Positions 24,201 through 33,117 are shown, counted from the first letter of the stretch. The stretch is 59,561 bases of DNA from Pseudomonas caricapapayae (GCF_001400735.1 NZ_LJPW01000141.1:1-59561); one strand, 5' to 3'. Notes: generated by a model not told the origin, from the sequence alone. Made by a program: numbers and translations.

Positions 24201-24978
24201 TGGACACCCCCACTTCCTGGGTCATCGTGTAGGCCTTGACCCCAAAACCTCGGGAATTTAGCCACTGGTCACCGGCTTTTTTGGCAGGGTTTTTGTAGTC
24301 GTAGGTCACTGTGGCCACCCAGGTGACCGGGTGCAGCTGAGGATCGGGGACGCCGTTGCGGTCCAGCACGGTTTTGGTGATCCGCACTTGGGCGGTGCCT
24401 TCCCGATCTTTGCGTTCCAGGAAGTTGATATTGTTGATATCCGTGCGTATTTGCCGGTTGGTCCCCAGCACTTCCAGATAGCCCTTGGAGGACAATTGGA
24501 AGTTTCGGTACTCGGTAAAGGTCTCGTCATAGGACATCAACTTGACCATGGCGTAATTGGCATCGTTACTCGAAAAGTTGTAGCTCTCGCGGAAACGGGT
24601 GTACGCGGAAAGCCAGAACTCGTCATCGATCTGCTCCGGTGGCTTGCCTTTGTCATCGGCCCACACCACGTCCGTGTAGCCGGAGTTTCTGTCTACACGG
24701 ACCAGGCCAAGTTCTACGGTCTTGAGCGGGGTCAGGCCCATCACGGCGGCAACTGACATGACGGCAATGGCCCCAAACACGTAATTCAACCGCGTTGCTC
24801 GTTTGGTCTTGGCCTTTTCATCGGCGGCGATGTTCTTTTCAAAGTACCGCGCTGCATGGATCCACGCCTGTTCAACCAGGCTGATTTCTTGTGCGGTGGC
24901 CGCGTCGATGCTGGTACGGGCGGCCAGTTGCCGCTCCTGCTCGATCACGTCCTCTTTGGATTTTCGAAGCTTTTTCAT
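24190..24978 (-). CDS. virB8: VirB8 assembly factor
   Basis: The 262-residue bitopic protein has a cytoplasmic tail, one transmembrane helix at about residues 66-86 (LNYVFGAIAVMSVAAVMGLTPL), and a periplasmic VirB8 fold (RVDRNSGYTDVVW, FWLSAYTRFRESYNF, YEGTAQVRITKTV-like region). It nucleates assembly of the secretion complex. Its 3' end overlaps virB9. Confidence 0.93.
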   Translation of the reverse strand: MKKLRKSKEDVIEQERQLAARTSIDAATAQEISLVEQAWIHAARYFEKNIAADEKAKTKRATRLNYVFGAIAVMSVAAVMGLTPLKTVELGLVRVDRNSGYTDVVWADDKGKPPEQIDDEFWLSAYTRFRESYNFSSNDANYAMVKLMSYDETFTEYRNFQLSSKGYLEVLGTNRQIRTDINNINFLERKDREGTAQVRITKTVLDRNGVPDPQLHPVTWVATVTYDYKNPAKKAGDQWLNSRGFGVKAYTMTQEVGVSNGK

Positions 24979-25015
24979 AAGTCACCTAAACCTGGACAAA
25001 CACGTGCTGCGCGGA

Positions 25016-25318
25016 TCAGTTCGCGGAGCATTTGGAATCGTTGGGCAGGGCCTCGGCAGGCTTTGCCGGTGAGGCGCTTGCCGGACGCTTTGAAGGGGTG
25101 GTCTTGAGCGGCTGGGCCTTGGGCGCAGGGCTCGCTGCTGGCAGCACTCGGCCAGGAACGGGAGCAGGCGTTGCCACAGGGGCAGCGCGAGGCTTAGGGG
25201 CATGGGTAAAGGGCATGTCTTCCCATTGCCCTTCCGGTTCGGACAGTTTGGGTGCAGAGCCACACCCTGACAGCAAGGCAGCCGAAAGCAGCCCGCTCAA
25301 AGCAAGTTTGAAATTCAT
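25016..25318 (-). CDS. virB7: VirB7-like lipoprotein
   Basis: A 100-residue lipoprotein with signal peptide and lipobox LLSGC near residue 19. The mature part is Pro/Ala/Lys-rich and ends DSKCSAN, with a second Cys that may bond to VirB9. Longer than the 50-60 residues of classical VirB7. ATG at 25318 is chosen over an upstream frame that lacks a signal sequence. Confidence 0.75.
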   Translation of the reverse strand: MNFKLALSGLLSAALLSGCGSAPKLSEPEGQWEDMPFTHAPKPRAAPVATPAPVPGRVLPAASPAPKAQPLKTTPSKRPASASPAKPAEALPNDSKCSAN

Positions 25319-25385
25319 AGTGGAGTACCTGAGAAAAGCGAGGGTGTTGCGAGTGGGGAGAGGGCGTAGCCGATGAAGCGGTGTT

Positions 25386-26318
25386 TTATTTGATGTTGTT
25401 GCGTCCCCTCCGCAGTCTGGAAATGCCGGCAGCGACACCGCGTGTCATGCCTTTGGCTGCACCAAATCCTGAAATGCGGCTGACCATTCCGCCTCCGGAG
25501 GGACCACCGCCCATGATCGAGGCCGCTTGCCCAGGGAGTTCGATGACCAGCGCTGTGAACGTGCAGAAGACAATCAGGATGGTGATATTTCCTGCCAAAG
25601 TAGTGGTCAAGGAACCATCTTTAATCATCACGGTGTTGATAAAGCCAATTTCTATAGCAAGCACAATTGAAATGAGTACCTGAGCCAACATAAAGCCACC
25701 GATGGCTGCAACCCACCCCCAGAAATACTGTTTGGTCTGATCAAACAGCAGAAAAGCGATAAATAAGGGCCCTACGGCCACGATAGCCGTTGTCGACATC
25801 TTAAGTACAAATAGCGTGGCGACGGCGGCCAGTAAGAATGGAATGCCTCCCAGCACATAAAACACCACCCCCTGAATACCCAACCAGATATCAGCAAGAC
25901 TGGTTGTAATGACATTGAAATTCATGGCACTGATAAGAGCTTGCAGATTGATGGTATACGTAGCAATCAAATTGTCGATCTGATTGGTTTGCACTCCCTC
26001 CTGGCCGGACAAAATGCCTCCCATCCAGTTGGGGAAGCCTGTTACGAAGGGCACAATCGTCTGGACATACCATTGCAGGTTGAACGCACAGCCTGCAATA
26101 AACGCCATTTTCGCAATTTCTTTGGCCACATCCTCGAAAGCGACATTCATGCCCCGATACAACCATTGCATGTTGCGAAGTGTAAAGTGGATCAACCACA
26201 TGGTTCCGAAGAGCGCTCCAAGCCCCAGCATCACCTTGGCCATCCCGGTGACCAGGGCGCTTTGCAGAGCGGCATCAACGAAATCAAACAACGTCTGGGC
26301 TATTTTGGTTACGTCCAT
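25386..26318 (-). CDS. virB6: VirB6 inner-membrane channel protein
   Basis: The 310-residue polytopic protein has about six to eight hydrophobic segments, including ALVTGMAKVMLGLGALFGTMWLIHF-like and AIVAVGPLFIAFLLFDQTKQYFWGW, the latter typical of the TrbL/VirB6 family. ATG at 26318 follows GGAGG and is preferred to an upstream in-frame start. The C-terminus is basic. It forms part of the path for DNA across the inner membrane. Confidence 0.92.
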   Translation of the reverse strand: MDVTKIAQTLFDFVDAALQSALVTGMAKVMLGLGALFGTMWLIHFTLRNMQWLYRGMNVAFEDVAKEIAKMAFIAGCAFNLQWYVQTIVPFVTGFPNWMGGILSGQEGVQTNQIDNLIATYTINLQALISAMNFNVITTSLADIWLGIQGVVFYVLGGIPFLLAAVATLFVLKMSTTAIVAVGPLFIAFLLFDQTKQYFWGWVAAIGGFMLAQVLISIVLAIEIGFINTVMIKDGSLTTTLAGNITILIVFCTFTALVIELPGQAASIMGGGPSGGGMVSRISGFGAAKGMTRGVAAGISRLRRGRNNIK

Positions 26319-26328
26319 GCCGCCTCCG

Positions 26329-26682
26329 TTATTTTGATCGGGTAAAGGTGGTGTTGTCGAAATAGATAAGTTTGCCTTCCATACGCATGGTTGCAAGGCC
26401 ACCAGACATGCTTAGGACACTGTCCGACTCCGCTTTGGCTTCAAATCGCTGTAGGTTTTTTTCCATTTTTCCATACCCCACAATATCGGCAGTGGTTTCA
26501 AGGTTTACGTGGAAAATCTCTCCATCTTTGGATATATCCATTACATAGGTTGGCCTGCCCATTCTGGTTTTATTTTCTCCAGTCCAGCGTCCAACAAATC
26601 CTTGCCCTTTGTCCGCACCGCATCCTGACAGTGCAAATGCAAAGAACATAAAGCAGAACAAAGCTGTCATTTTCGTCAACAT
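26329..26682 (-). CDS. Small lipoprotein, candidate entry-exclusion protein
   Basis: The 117-residue protein has a signal peptide and lipobox ALSGC near residue 21. The mature part is a beta-rich sequence (FVGRWTGENKTRMGRPTYVMDI...MRMEGKLIYF). It lies between virB5 and virB6, the position of the eex entry-exclusion lipoprotein in pKM101 and R388. Entry exclusion blocks uptake of a second like plasmid. Position and lipoprotein nature are the evidence; sequence homology is not claimed. Confidence 0.65.
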   Translation of the reverse strand: MLTKMTALFCFMFFAFALSGCGADKGQGFVGRWTGENKTRMGRPTYVMDISKDGEIFHVNLETTADIVGYGKMEKNLQRFEAKAESDSVLSMSGGLATMRMEGKLIYFDNTTFTRSK

Positions 26683-26714
26683 AGGTCATCTTCCCTTTTG
26701 AATTTATTAGCTAA

Positions 26715-27401
26715 TCAATCGTAGCTGGGCCGCACGCTCGTTTTACCGTTCATGTAATCACGGAACGCTTGTGCCCGTTTTTCGTTTTCCATTTTCTCTT
26801 GCTGCTGCTGAAGCATCTGCATGTTGGCCAGCCGCATCTGCTGGTTTTGTTGCTCGATCAGCTCCTGCTGGTAACGCAGCTGTAAATCCTCCTTCTGCTG
26901 TGGGGTCGTCACCTCGTTCAGCCGAGCCCGTAGCAGCTCGGCGTTCTTGACCCGTTCAGTGCTGGCGTCGTAGTTGCGCTCCAGCGCATCGGCCACCGAC
27001 ATCATCTGGTCGAATTTGGCCTGCACGCTGGCATTATCCGAGGTTAAGCCGTAGCGGTCACGCAAACTGGCGATGTCACGTGCCGTGCCGTAGACATCGG
27101 CCCAGTCCCCCATGGGCATGACCTTGTTCAAGGCGGGATCGTTCAGGAACCCGCCCAGCATGTCGTTGCCGGTGACGATGCTTTTGTAGTGGTTGTATTG
27201 CTGCGCGGTCTGGGTGATGGCGTCCTTGGCCGTGGTCAACGCGTCCATCGCCTGCTTGGCCTGGGCCAGCGCATTCGCTTTAAGCACAAGCAGGTTGGAC
27301 GGGTCCAGAACCGGAACGCCTGGGACTGCCGCATGCGCAGCAGGCAGGACGGCGGTCAATATGAGCGCGCTCAGCGCGACCGCAATTGCATGCTTTTTCA
27401 T
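26715..27401 (-). CDS. virB5: VirB5 minor pilus protein
   Basis: The 228-residue protein has a signal peptide (VALSALILTAVLPAAHAA) followed by a long helical, Gln-rich region, ending QQQEKMENEKRAQAFRDYMNG. VirB5/TraC proteins tip the T pilus and contact recipient cells. The first four bases of the gene overlap the end of virB4. Confidence 0.85.
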   Translation of the reverse strand: MKKHAIAVALSALILTAVLPAAHAAVPGVPVLDPSNLLVLKANALAQAKQAMDALTTAKDAITQTAQQYNHYKSIVTGNDMLGGFLNDPALNKVMPMGDWADVYGTARDIASLRDRYGLTSDNASVQAKFDQMMSVADALERNYDASTERVKNAELLRARLNEVTTPQQKEDLQLRYQQELIEQQNQQMRLANMQMLQQQQEKMENEKRAQAFRDYMNGKTSVRPSYD

Positions 27402-29959
27402 GACGCATCCTCAATTTCATTCTGTTCCTGAAGGGCTTTCCAGGCTTTTTGAAAGGCTGGCATCCAGCGCTGTGCATCCCGAGTCTTCAGGGACTGGCGC
27501 AGGCCCTCGGCATAGTCGAACGCAGGTAGCCACACGGCAGGATCGTCGGTGTTCAACCATTGGCGCACGGCCTCGGCCACCAGGAACGCATCGACCCACA
27601 CCGTGGGATCGGTCGTGCCAAGGTGTTGCCGAATACGCTCAGCCACCGCTAGGTTCTTTTGGGTAGCGGATAACAGTGGCAACCAATACTTGAGCGGGCC
27701 GTCCAGCTCCATTTTCAGCCTCACCGTCTGGTGACCCTGTTGCACCACCATTTCCCGGCTCAGCGGACCCATATCACGCACAGCTTCGAACACTTTGCCG
27801 GTGACACCAAACTTGGCGTAGCTCTCGGCCTGGGCCTTCTTGTTAGGCAGCCAGATAGGCGTTGTGACTTGCTGAATCACGGCTGCTGCGTAAGGCGTCG
27901 CCAGTGCTTGCTCGGGGTACTGGGTGTCCATGATCAGGATTTCCCCGCGCATACGTCCGCTCTGCAGGACCTCCTTGATCGCGTCCGCTGTGCTTTTGAA
28001 CGACAGCGGTGCCCAATACTCGGCCACCACGTTCAACAGCAGATTGCCGGGGCGGGCTTCGTGCATTTCGCGTTTCATGTAGAACAACGTGTTCAGAAAC
28101 GCTTCCATGACCTCCGGGTGCTTATCGGCGTAGTCGTTCTTGAGCAACTGCGTGCAGTCAAAGGCCAGACGCCGGTAGGTCTGCGCATTGAACTGGTTGA
28201 TGGGTGAGTCCAGAACCCAGGCGTACTGACCTTCACGGCCTTCACCGGCCAAACGGCACCATTTAGATAGCCGGGTGTGCAGGCAATTGCCCCCCTTGTG
28301 AGGGATGTTTTGCAGCAGCAGCGACATGCCCCGAAGACGCACATTGGTATGCGCCATGACCGCTTCGACCGAATCCTTGATCGTGCGCTGGTCAGCGTCA
28401 TCGTTCTGTTTGGGGCCACCGGCGCAAACCAGCACCAGGTCGATCAGCATTTGCCGCAACCCCGGACGGTCATGAAACTGGAACGGGTTGACGCCGGTGA
28501 AGTGCCCAGGCTGCACGGTGTAATACTCGGCACCCAGTGCACACAGCAGGTGTCTGAGCGACTCGTTGTAGTCGATGCCCATAATCAGCGGATCGAAGCG
28601 GCTGAGGAAGGTCAGCAGGATGGCCTCAGCGGTGGTTTTACCCACTCCCGTTTGGCCTGTGTAAACCGCATGACCTGGCAGCATTTCACCGAGGTTGTTC
28701 TGGCCGGGCGGGCTGTCATGCACGTTGAGGACATACAGCGCCTTGTTGACCGTCAGCACCGGCATCACGCCCGTTCCATCACCGATGGGGTTGCCCTTGA
28801 CCTTGCCCGTGGGAGTGGAGTGCAGGGAAAAGCTGCACGCTAGGTTCTCAGTCGATTTCATCATGGGGTACATGGCCTCGGTCACACCGGGGAACTGCGT
28901 GTACCAGGTGTCGATGTTGCTCATGGTCGAACGCACAAAGGTCGCGTCACGCACCGTAAACACCGACGCCATTTTCGTGCCGTTCTCGATGGCCTGGTCC
29001 GGGGTGTTGCCGTAGACGATCAGCGAGGCGTGATAACGACCAAACGCCTTGTCGCCCAGGGTGATGGCATCGATGGCATTTTCAAGCTCCTCGGTTTGCT
29101 TTGAATCGCGCTCAACCGAGCCCAGATCCGCCACGTGCTTTTTGAATTTGTCCTTGGCCTTGTTACGGTCCTCGAACAGAAACGTTTGCACCAGCGTGAA
29201 CTCGAACTGCTGCTCGATGGCCTCGTCCCACATACCGGGGTAGGTCCCGCCACTAGGGTAGTCGCGCAGGTCAAAGGTAGTCGCGAAACGCTGGCCACCC
29301 CGATTGGGCCGGTTCTCGACAAAATCGTAGTTTTCAAAGTTGGTGACGCTATCAATGATCGCGTCACCCAGGCGGGTGTCGCTGACCAGTACGTCTTTTT
29401 CATGGCCATTGATCAGCAGGCTGAAATAGCGCCCGATCTGCGAGAACAGCGCACCGTGTTCGTTTTCCTCCAGGCCCATGATGACCGGGTCATATTCGGC
29501 CAGCAAAGTTTCGGACAGCGACAACAAGTCGCTCATGCGCTCGATCCCTTCATCCACTTCGCGATACTTGAGGATCAGGGCAATGCTGTACCCCACCTGA
29601 TAGAAGGTGCCGTTGCGAAAAGGTGCGGTGTAAGCGTCTACAAAATCCTGCAGCGCGGGCAGCGGCAAGGTGTACGGCGTATCCAGCTCGATGCCCGTCT
29701 TGGTGATGTAGGTTTGCAGCATCAAGTGCTTGCCTTCCTTCTTGCCCAAGGCCAGGAAGTAGCGGTTGAGGTTGTGAAACAGTTGGATCAGTTCTTCATC
29801 ACTGCGGGTTTCGCTGGAAACCCCCTTCAACTGGATCAGGCTCACCAGGCGATTGCCGGGCAGCGTCACCATGTGTTCGTGGACCGGATAGCGCATCAAG
29901 GGCACTTTCTTTTCCGGGGGCATAACGCTTGTGTGAAAATCGTGCGCCATAAAATTCAT
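27398..29959 (-). CDS. virB4: VirB4 ATPase
   Basis: The 853-residue ATPase drives pilin extraction and assembly. Walker A is TGQTGVGKTTAEAI near residue 435, Walker B is in GEILIMDTQYPEQA. The N-terminal CagE/TrbE region (FSQIGRYFSLLINGHEKDVLVSDT) is intact. The C-terminal 150 residues contain two similar segments (AERIRQHLGTTDPTVWVDAFLVAEAVRQW and its neighbour ending AFDYAEGLRQ), an extension not usual in VirB4. The start, ATG 29959, lies inside the virB3 frame. Confidence 0.94.
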   Translation of the reverse strand: MNFMAHDFHTSVMPPEKKVPLMRYPVHEHMVTLPGNRLVSLIQLKGVSSETRSDEELIQLFHNLNRYFLALGKKEGKHLMLQTYITKTGIELDTPYTLPLPALQDFVDAYTAPFRNGTFYQVGYSIALILKYREVDEGIERMSDLLSLSETLLAEYDPVIMGLEENEHGALFSQIGRYFSLLINGHEKDVLVSDTRLGDAIIDSVTNFENYDFVENRPNRGGQRFATTFDLRDYPSGGTYPGMWDEAIEQQFEFTLVQTFLFEDRNKAKDKFKKHVADLGSVERDSKQTEELENAIDAITLGDKAFGRYHASLIVYGNTPDQAIENGTKMASVFTVRDATFVRSTMSNIDTWYTQFPGVTEAMYPMMKSTENLACSFSLHSTPTGKVKGNPIGDGTGVMPVLTVNKALYVLNVHDSPPGQNNLGEMLPGHAVYTGQTGVGKTTAEAILLTFLSRFDPLIMGIDYNESLRHLLCALGAEYYTVQPGHFTGVNPFQFHDRPGLRQMLIDLVLVCAGGPKQNDDADQRTIKDSVEAVMAHTNVRLRGMSLLLQNIPHKGGNCLHTRLSKWCRLAGEGREGQYAWVLDSPINQFNAQTYRRLAFDCTQLLKNDYADKHPEVMEAFLNTLFYMKREMHEARPGNLLLNVVAEYWAPLSFKSTADAIKEVLQSGRMRGEILIMDTQYPEQALATPYAAAVIQQVTTPIWLPNKKAQAESYAKFGVTGKVFEAVRDMGPLSREMVVQQGHQTVRLKMELDGPLKYWLPLLSATQKNLAVAERIRQHLGTTDPTVWVDAFLVAEAVRQWLNTDDPAVWLPAFDYAEGLRQSLKTRDAQRWMPAFQKAWKALQEQNEIEDAS

Positions 29960-30287
29960 TCCATTGCGGGTTAAAGGGGGTCAGCAATAACGGTTTGCCG
30001 TACTTGAGGTTCAGCCAGAGACGCCGCCGTGCGAAGCGGATACGGCGCAAATACTGAGGATCGATCAGGCCCACGACCCTCAAGGCAATGAGGGCAATCA
30101 GGAACGGGGAGGCAGCAATCAGACCCCACACCCAGGACAGCAGGAACGTCGCGGCAACACCGAAGACCAAGCCGCCCATCAGCAACCCCACCATTGGCAT
30201 GATGGGAATGTTCCAGAACATCGCAGGCCGACTCATGGCGTTGTAGCTTTCGAAGGTCAGTTTCTTGAGTACTTCGTTACTGGCCAT
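29799..30287 (-). CDS. virB3: VirB3 inner-membrane protein
   Basis: The frame encodes 162 residues, longer than the usual approximately 100. Residues 1-110 fit VirB3: an amphipathic start (VLKKLTFESYNAMSRPAMFW) and two hydrophobic helices (PIMPMVGLLMGGLVFGVAATFLLSWVWGL). The last 55 residues overlap the virB4 start by 161 bases and look like out-of-frame sequence, so either the normal stop is lost or the virB4 start lies further in. VirB3 works with VirB4 in pilus assembly. Confidence 0.8.
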   Translation of the reverse strand: MASNEVLKKLTFESYNAMSRPAMFWNIPIMPMVGLLMGGLVFGVAATFLLSWVWGLIAASPFLIALIALRVVGLIDPQYLRRIRFARRRLWLNLKYGKPLLLTPFNPQWNEFYGARFSHKRYAPGKESALDALSGPRTHGDAARQSPGEPDPVEGGFQRNPQ

Positions 30288-30299
30288 AAGCGCTCCTGG

Positions 30300-30638
30300 T
30301 CAACCCGGCACGCCGGTGCCGAATACCTGCCAGGCCGCCGTGCCCAAGGCCACTGAGCCTCCAACAACTAGCAGCACACCCATCGACTCCAGGTAGTCCA
30401 TGAAGGTGTGCGAGCGGTCGCCCGTAGAACGCGCAATCAACCATTTAGCGCCGGACCAGATCAGGCAAATCAGGCCCAGGGTGCCCGCCAGGAGGTAAAG
30501 GCCCAGTCGAATGTTGCTGCCCCACTGTTGCAAAGTGCTCAGCCAGTCGGCGGAGGCGATGCCAGGCAGGCAAGCCAAGGCCACAAGCAAAATGCCCAGC
30601 TCGCCTTTGTTGGGCACAAGGGTACGTTTGATCATCAT
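30300..30638 (-). CDS. virB2: VirB2 major pilin
   Basis: The 112-residue protein has an N-terminal signal-like region (LGILLVALACLPGIASA) and two hydrophobic helices (IRLGLYLLAGTLGLICLIWSGAKWLIA and SMGVLLVVGGSVALGTAAW) joined by a short polar loop, the VirB2/TrbC pilin design. Its start overlaps the virB1 stop by four bases. Confidence 0.88.
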   Translation of the reverse strand: MMIKRTLVPNKGELGILLVALACLPGIASADWLSTLQQWGSNIRLGLYLLAGTLGLICLIWSGAKWLIARSTGDRSHTFMDYLESMGVLLVVGGSVALGTAAWQVFGTGVPG

Positions 30639-31342
30639 TGATCCTCTTTAGGGAGAGTTGAGGTTTCTTCAGGGGATACAGCTGGTGGAGCTGGGGCAGC
30701 CGGTGGAGCAGAAACAGACGGTGGTGCAGGTGGCAGATAGCGCGGGTACTGGCGCAGCACATCCCAGCTTTCATAGGTCGGCTCAACGGTGGACGCCGGG
30801 GCTTGAGCGCGCTGGAGCTTATTCGGTTCAGGTGCTCCGCCTTCCAGCGCAGGGACCGTCACGGTGGCCGCGCCTGCATTGGCCAGCACACGTTGCACGT
30901 GGCTGCTGCCACCAAATTCGGGCTCAGCCTTGAAGCCGCGTTTGGGGTTACCGCTGTAATAACAGGAAATGGCTTTGTGCAAAGCGCTTTGCACGTCAGG
31001 GTCGGTTTTCTTGACCTTTACATAGCAGGCCTGAAGCTCTCGCGCTGCCATCCGCAGGTTGGTGCAGGGTTCGAAGACAGGTTCGGGACGGCTAACGTCG
31101 AAGTGCTGTCGGTTGATTTGGCCCAGGCCGATGCTGAAGTCTGCCCCCTCCGCGACCAGCTTTTTCACCGCCAATACGGCTTCATCCAAGCTTTGTGGTT
31201 GGCGCGGCAACACTTTGCCGTTCACGCCAATCGCATAGGGATTGAATGAGGATTCTGTTTTGACGATGGGGGTAAGCGTGGCAGGGTGTATCGAGGGAGC
31301 GCATTGCATGGCCAGGGCCAGAAAGGCACTGGTGGTGAGCAT
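30635..31342 (-). CDS. virB1: VirB1 lytic transglycosylase
   Basis: The 235-residue protein has an SLT fold: catalytic Glu30 in VKTESSFNPYAIG, GLGQINRQHF and KAISCYYSGNP. It opens the peptidoglycan for assembly. The C-terminal 60 residues are Pro/Ala-rich. A cleavable signal is weak (MLTTSAFLALAMQCAPS). ATG at 31342 with AAGGAA upstream. Confidence 0.93.
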   Translation of the reverse strand: MLTTSAFLALAMQCAPSIHPATLTPIVKTESSFNPYAIGVNGKVLPRQPQSLDEAVLAVKKLVAEGADFSIGLGQINRQHFDVSRPEPVFEPCTNLRMAARELQACYVKVKKTDPDVQSALHKAISCYYSGNPKRGFKAEPEFGGSSHVQRVLANAGAATVTVPALEGGAPEPNKLQRAQAPASTVEPTYESWDVLRQYPRYLPPAPPSVSAPPAAPAPPAVSPEETSTLPKEDQ

Positions 31343-31354
31343 TGCAAATTCCTT

Positions 31355-31597
31355 CTAGTCGGTAGTAGTGAGAGGCTTCCCAGAAGGCCGCCCTTGAGAA
31401 TCTTCAATCAGCTTCTCGACGGCCTTCTCAAGAAAGTTATCGATCAGATACCGAGCGAGGTCAGAAGGCGAAATCTGCCTGGAGCTGTTGGTTTCATAAC
31501 TCACCCGTATCGCGGCTTTATTCAATGCTTCCACCCTGATCGGTCGGATATATACGCTTGATGTCTTGGTGGTTGCTTCATCTTCGGATGACGCCAT
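31355..31597 (-). CDS. Small first protein of the virB operon
   Basis: An 80-residue hydrophilic protein with a basic strand (SVYIRPIRVEALNKAAIRVSYETN) and a helix (SPSDLARYLIDNFLEKAVEKLIE), a pattern like ribbon-helix-helix regulators. ATG at 31597 follows AGGAG. It lies between a strong terminator and virB1, so it is the first gene past the terminator. Possible operon regulator; family not recognised. Confidence 0.65.
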   Translation of the reverse strand: MASSEDEATTKTSSVYIRPIRVEALNKAAIRVSYETNSSRQISPSDLARYLIDNFLEKAVEKLIEDSQGRPSGKPLTTTD

Positions 31598-31624
31598 GGG
31601 AACTCCTAGGGGCTGTGAGAACGC

Positions 31625-31656
31625 AAAAAAACACCGCCTGGCTAGACCAGGCGGTG
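31625..31656 (-). terminator. Strong intrinsic terminator inside the transfer operon leader
   Basis: On the minus strand CACCGCCTGG pairs with CCAGGCGGTG around TCTAG and is followed by seven T. It lies between the NusG-like gene (stop at 31686) and the start of the virB operon (31597). Only about 25 bases separate the T run from the next start codon, too few for a promoter, so the virB operon is expected to depend on read-through. Confidence 0.85.
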
Positions 31657-31685
31657 AAATGGGAAATCGTGGGAAGAGGTAATGC

Positions 31686-32198
31686 CTAGGCGGCACTTAC
31701 CATCGAGTAGCAAAGAGTTCCGGTTCGTCTAACAAGGCGCTCCAGCGCTGCGTCCTGGGCCAGCAGCGCAAAGAAAGCCGCTCTACGCGCTGCTTCAGAT
31801 TTCATGTCGATGATCAAACGCAGCGTCTTTTCCAGCTCAGTCGGCAAATTACGAAACTCGATGCAATCAAGCGCACGGTTGGAACGAACCAAAGCCGCTG
31901 CCTTCAATCCCTCTACTGTGCTGTCCTGCATGACACACGCTTGACCGCCGAACTGAACGAACCCATGAGCACCATTTAACGCTGTGATGGTGGTGGTGTG
32001 CGTCACTTTGGGATCGAAGCGAAGCAGCAGATACCCCGGAAACAAGCGCACCTCTTTCTCTATCGATGAGGGACGATCCGTGCGTTTGCGAGAGGTTTTT
32101 CTGGTGGGGGAAAACACCTCTACATCCAATCGCTCGATAGACGTGATAAGTGACTGGTAAACGGAAGAATTGTGCATCAAAACACGCCATTTTTTCAT
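31686..32198 (-). CDS. NusG/RfaH-like transcription factor (ActX type)
   Basis: The 170-residue protein starts KKWRVLMHNSSVYQSLITSIERLDVEVFSP and contains EVRLFPGYLLLRFDP, the NGN-domain pattern of NusG paralogues (LFPGYLL is close to FPGYVLV). After about residue 105 the sequence is helical and lacks an obvious KOW domain. Plasmid NusG paralogues such as ActX lie before T4SS operons and act as processive antiterminators. Here an intrinsic terminator follows immediately. ATG at 32198 with an AGG ribosome site; an upstream in-frame start is less likely. Confidence 0.8.
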   Translation of the reverse strand: MKKWRVLMHNSSVYQSLITSIERLDVEVFSPTRKTSRKRTDRPSSIEKEVRLFPGYLLLRFDPKVTHTTTITALNGAHGFVQFGGQACVMQDSTVEGLKAAALVRSNRALDCIEFRNLPTELEKTLRLIIDMKSEAARRAAFFALLAQDAALERLVRRTGTLCYSMVSAA

Positions 32199-32444
32199 AC
32201 TGGTAACCTTTCGATCAGGCGCTCTTTCGAATTTCCAAACCGCTGAGCGCAGGGAAAAAACGGGAGCTATCAGAGCTGGCCACATCCGCTTTCCGATCGA
32301 ACTACCTCGATCAATGAGCGGATTTCTAGGAAACAAAATAGATGGAACAGAAAAAAAAGTAAACACTTTTGTGTCTTATAAACACATTTATGACTTTGTG
32401 AAGGCGCAAGCAGATGAAATTATTGGTTTTTTTTTGGAGACACT
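32199..32444. promoter_or_regulatory. Divergent promoter region of nusG-like and xre genes
   Basis: AT-rich gap between the minus-strand NusG-like gene and the plus-strand regulator. No enterobacterial ops site was found. The promoter for the transfer operon probably lies here. Confidence 0.45.
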
Positions 32445-32810
32445 GTGGACACTCTCAGGAGCGTGGTAGGAGCAAAAATCAAAGCCCTTCGGAAGTCTTC
32501 TACGTTGAGCCAAGCGGACTTGGCGGAAAAGATTGGCTGCGACGCTCCGCTGATAGGACGTTACGAACGAGGCATAAACCTGCCTGGCATTGAGCAGCTG
32601 ATAAGAATTGCAACCGTTTTCAACGTCGCTCCAGGAGAGCTGCTACCTGGTGGCCAAGATGTTCTCCGCACGCGATTGATATCGCTCCGACAAGAACTTT
32701 CAGAAAAAATCAACCAGGTCGATTCTCCTGAAGGTCTGGAGGAAATTATCCGGCTCACCGATAAATTTATCGCATACAATAACCCGCCCAAAAAGATGCA
32801 GTCTGAATAG
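32445..32810 (+). CDS. XRE-family transcriptional regulator
   Basis: The 121-residue protein has an N-terminal Cro/CI helix-turn-helix (LSQADLAEKIGCDAPLIGRYERG, residues 21-43) and a C-terminal helix-rich half. GTG start at 32445 follows GGAG. It is divergent from the NusG-like gene and may repress the transfer operon or itself. Confidence 0.88.
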   Translation: MDTLRSVVGAKIKALRKSSTLSQADLAEKIGCDAPLIGRYERGINLPGIEQLIRIATVFNVAPGELLPGGQDVLRTRLISLRQELSEKINQVDSPEGLEEIIRLTDKFIAYNNPPKKMQSE

Positions 32811-32821
32811 ATGGAAACTCG

Positions 32822-33019
32822 TTAAATCAGGCCATATTTTTGAGATAACTCCTTTATACGGCTTTTTCTCTGAAAGTTATATATACTCGATTGCACATCT
32901 ATAGGTAAGAAACCGTCTGCAACCAACGCAGCATATTTCTCATCCATTCTAACGAGTTGCACCAGCTCCTTGATTTCATCTCGGTGTGGTTTTTCTAATA
33001 CAGCGACTGAAGTAGTCAT
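32822..33019 (-). CDS. Small hypothetical protein
   Basis: A 65-residue hydrophilic protein (TTSVAVLEKPHRDEIKELVQLVRMDEKYAAL...). ATG at 33019. It ends 12 bases from the end of the convergent xre gene. No family is recognised. Confidence 0.5.
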   Translation of the reverse strand: MTTSVAVLEKPHRDEIKELVQLVRMDEKYAALVADGFLPIDVQSSIYNFQRKSRIKELSQKYGLI

Positions 33020-33117
33020 AGCCGATTCTGTCCTCGAATCTATACCATCACTTGAGCACGTCCACTTAGACAAATCTACGCAAAATGCGCTCAATATTCA
33101 CGGCAAAAATTTCCGGA

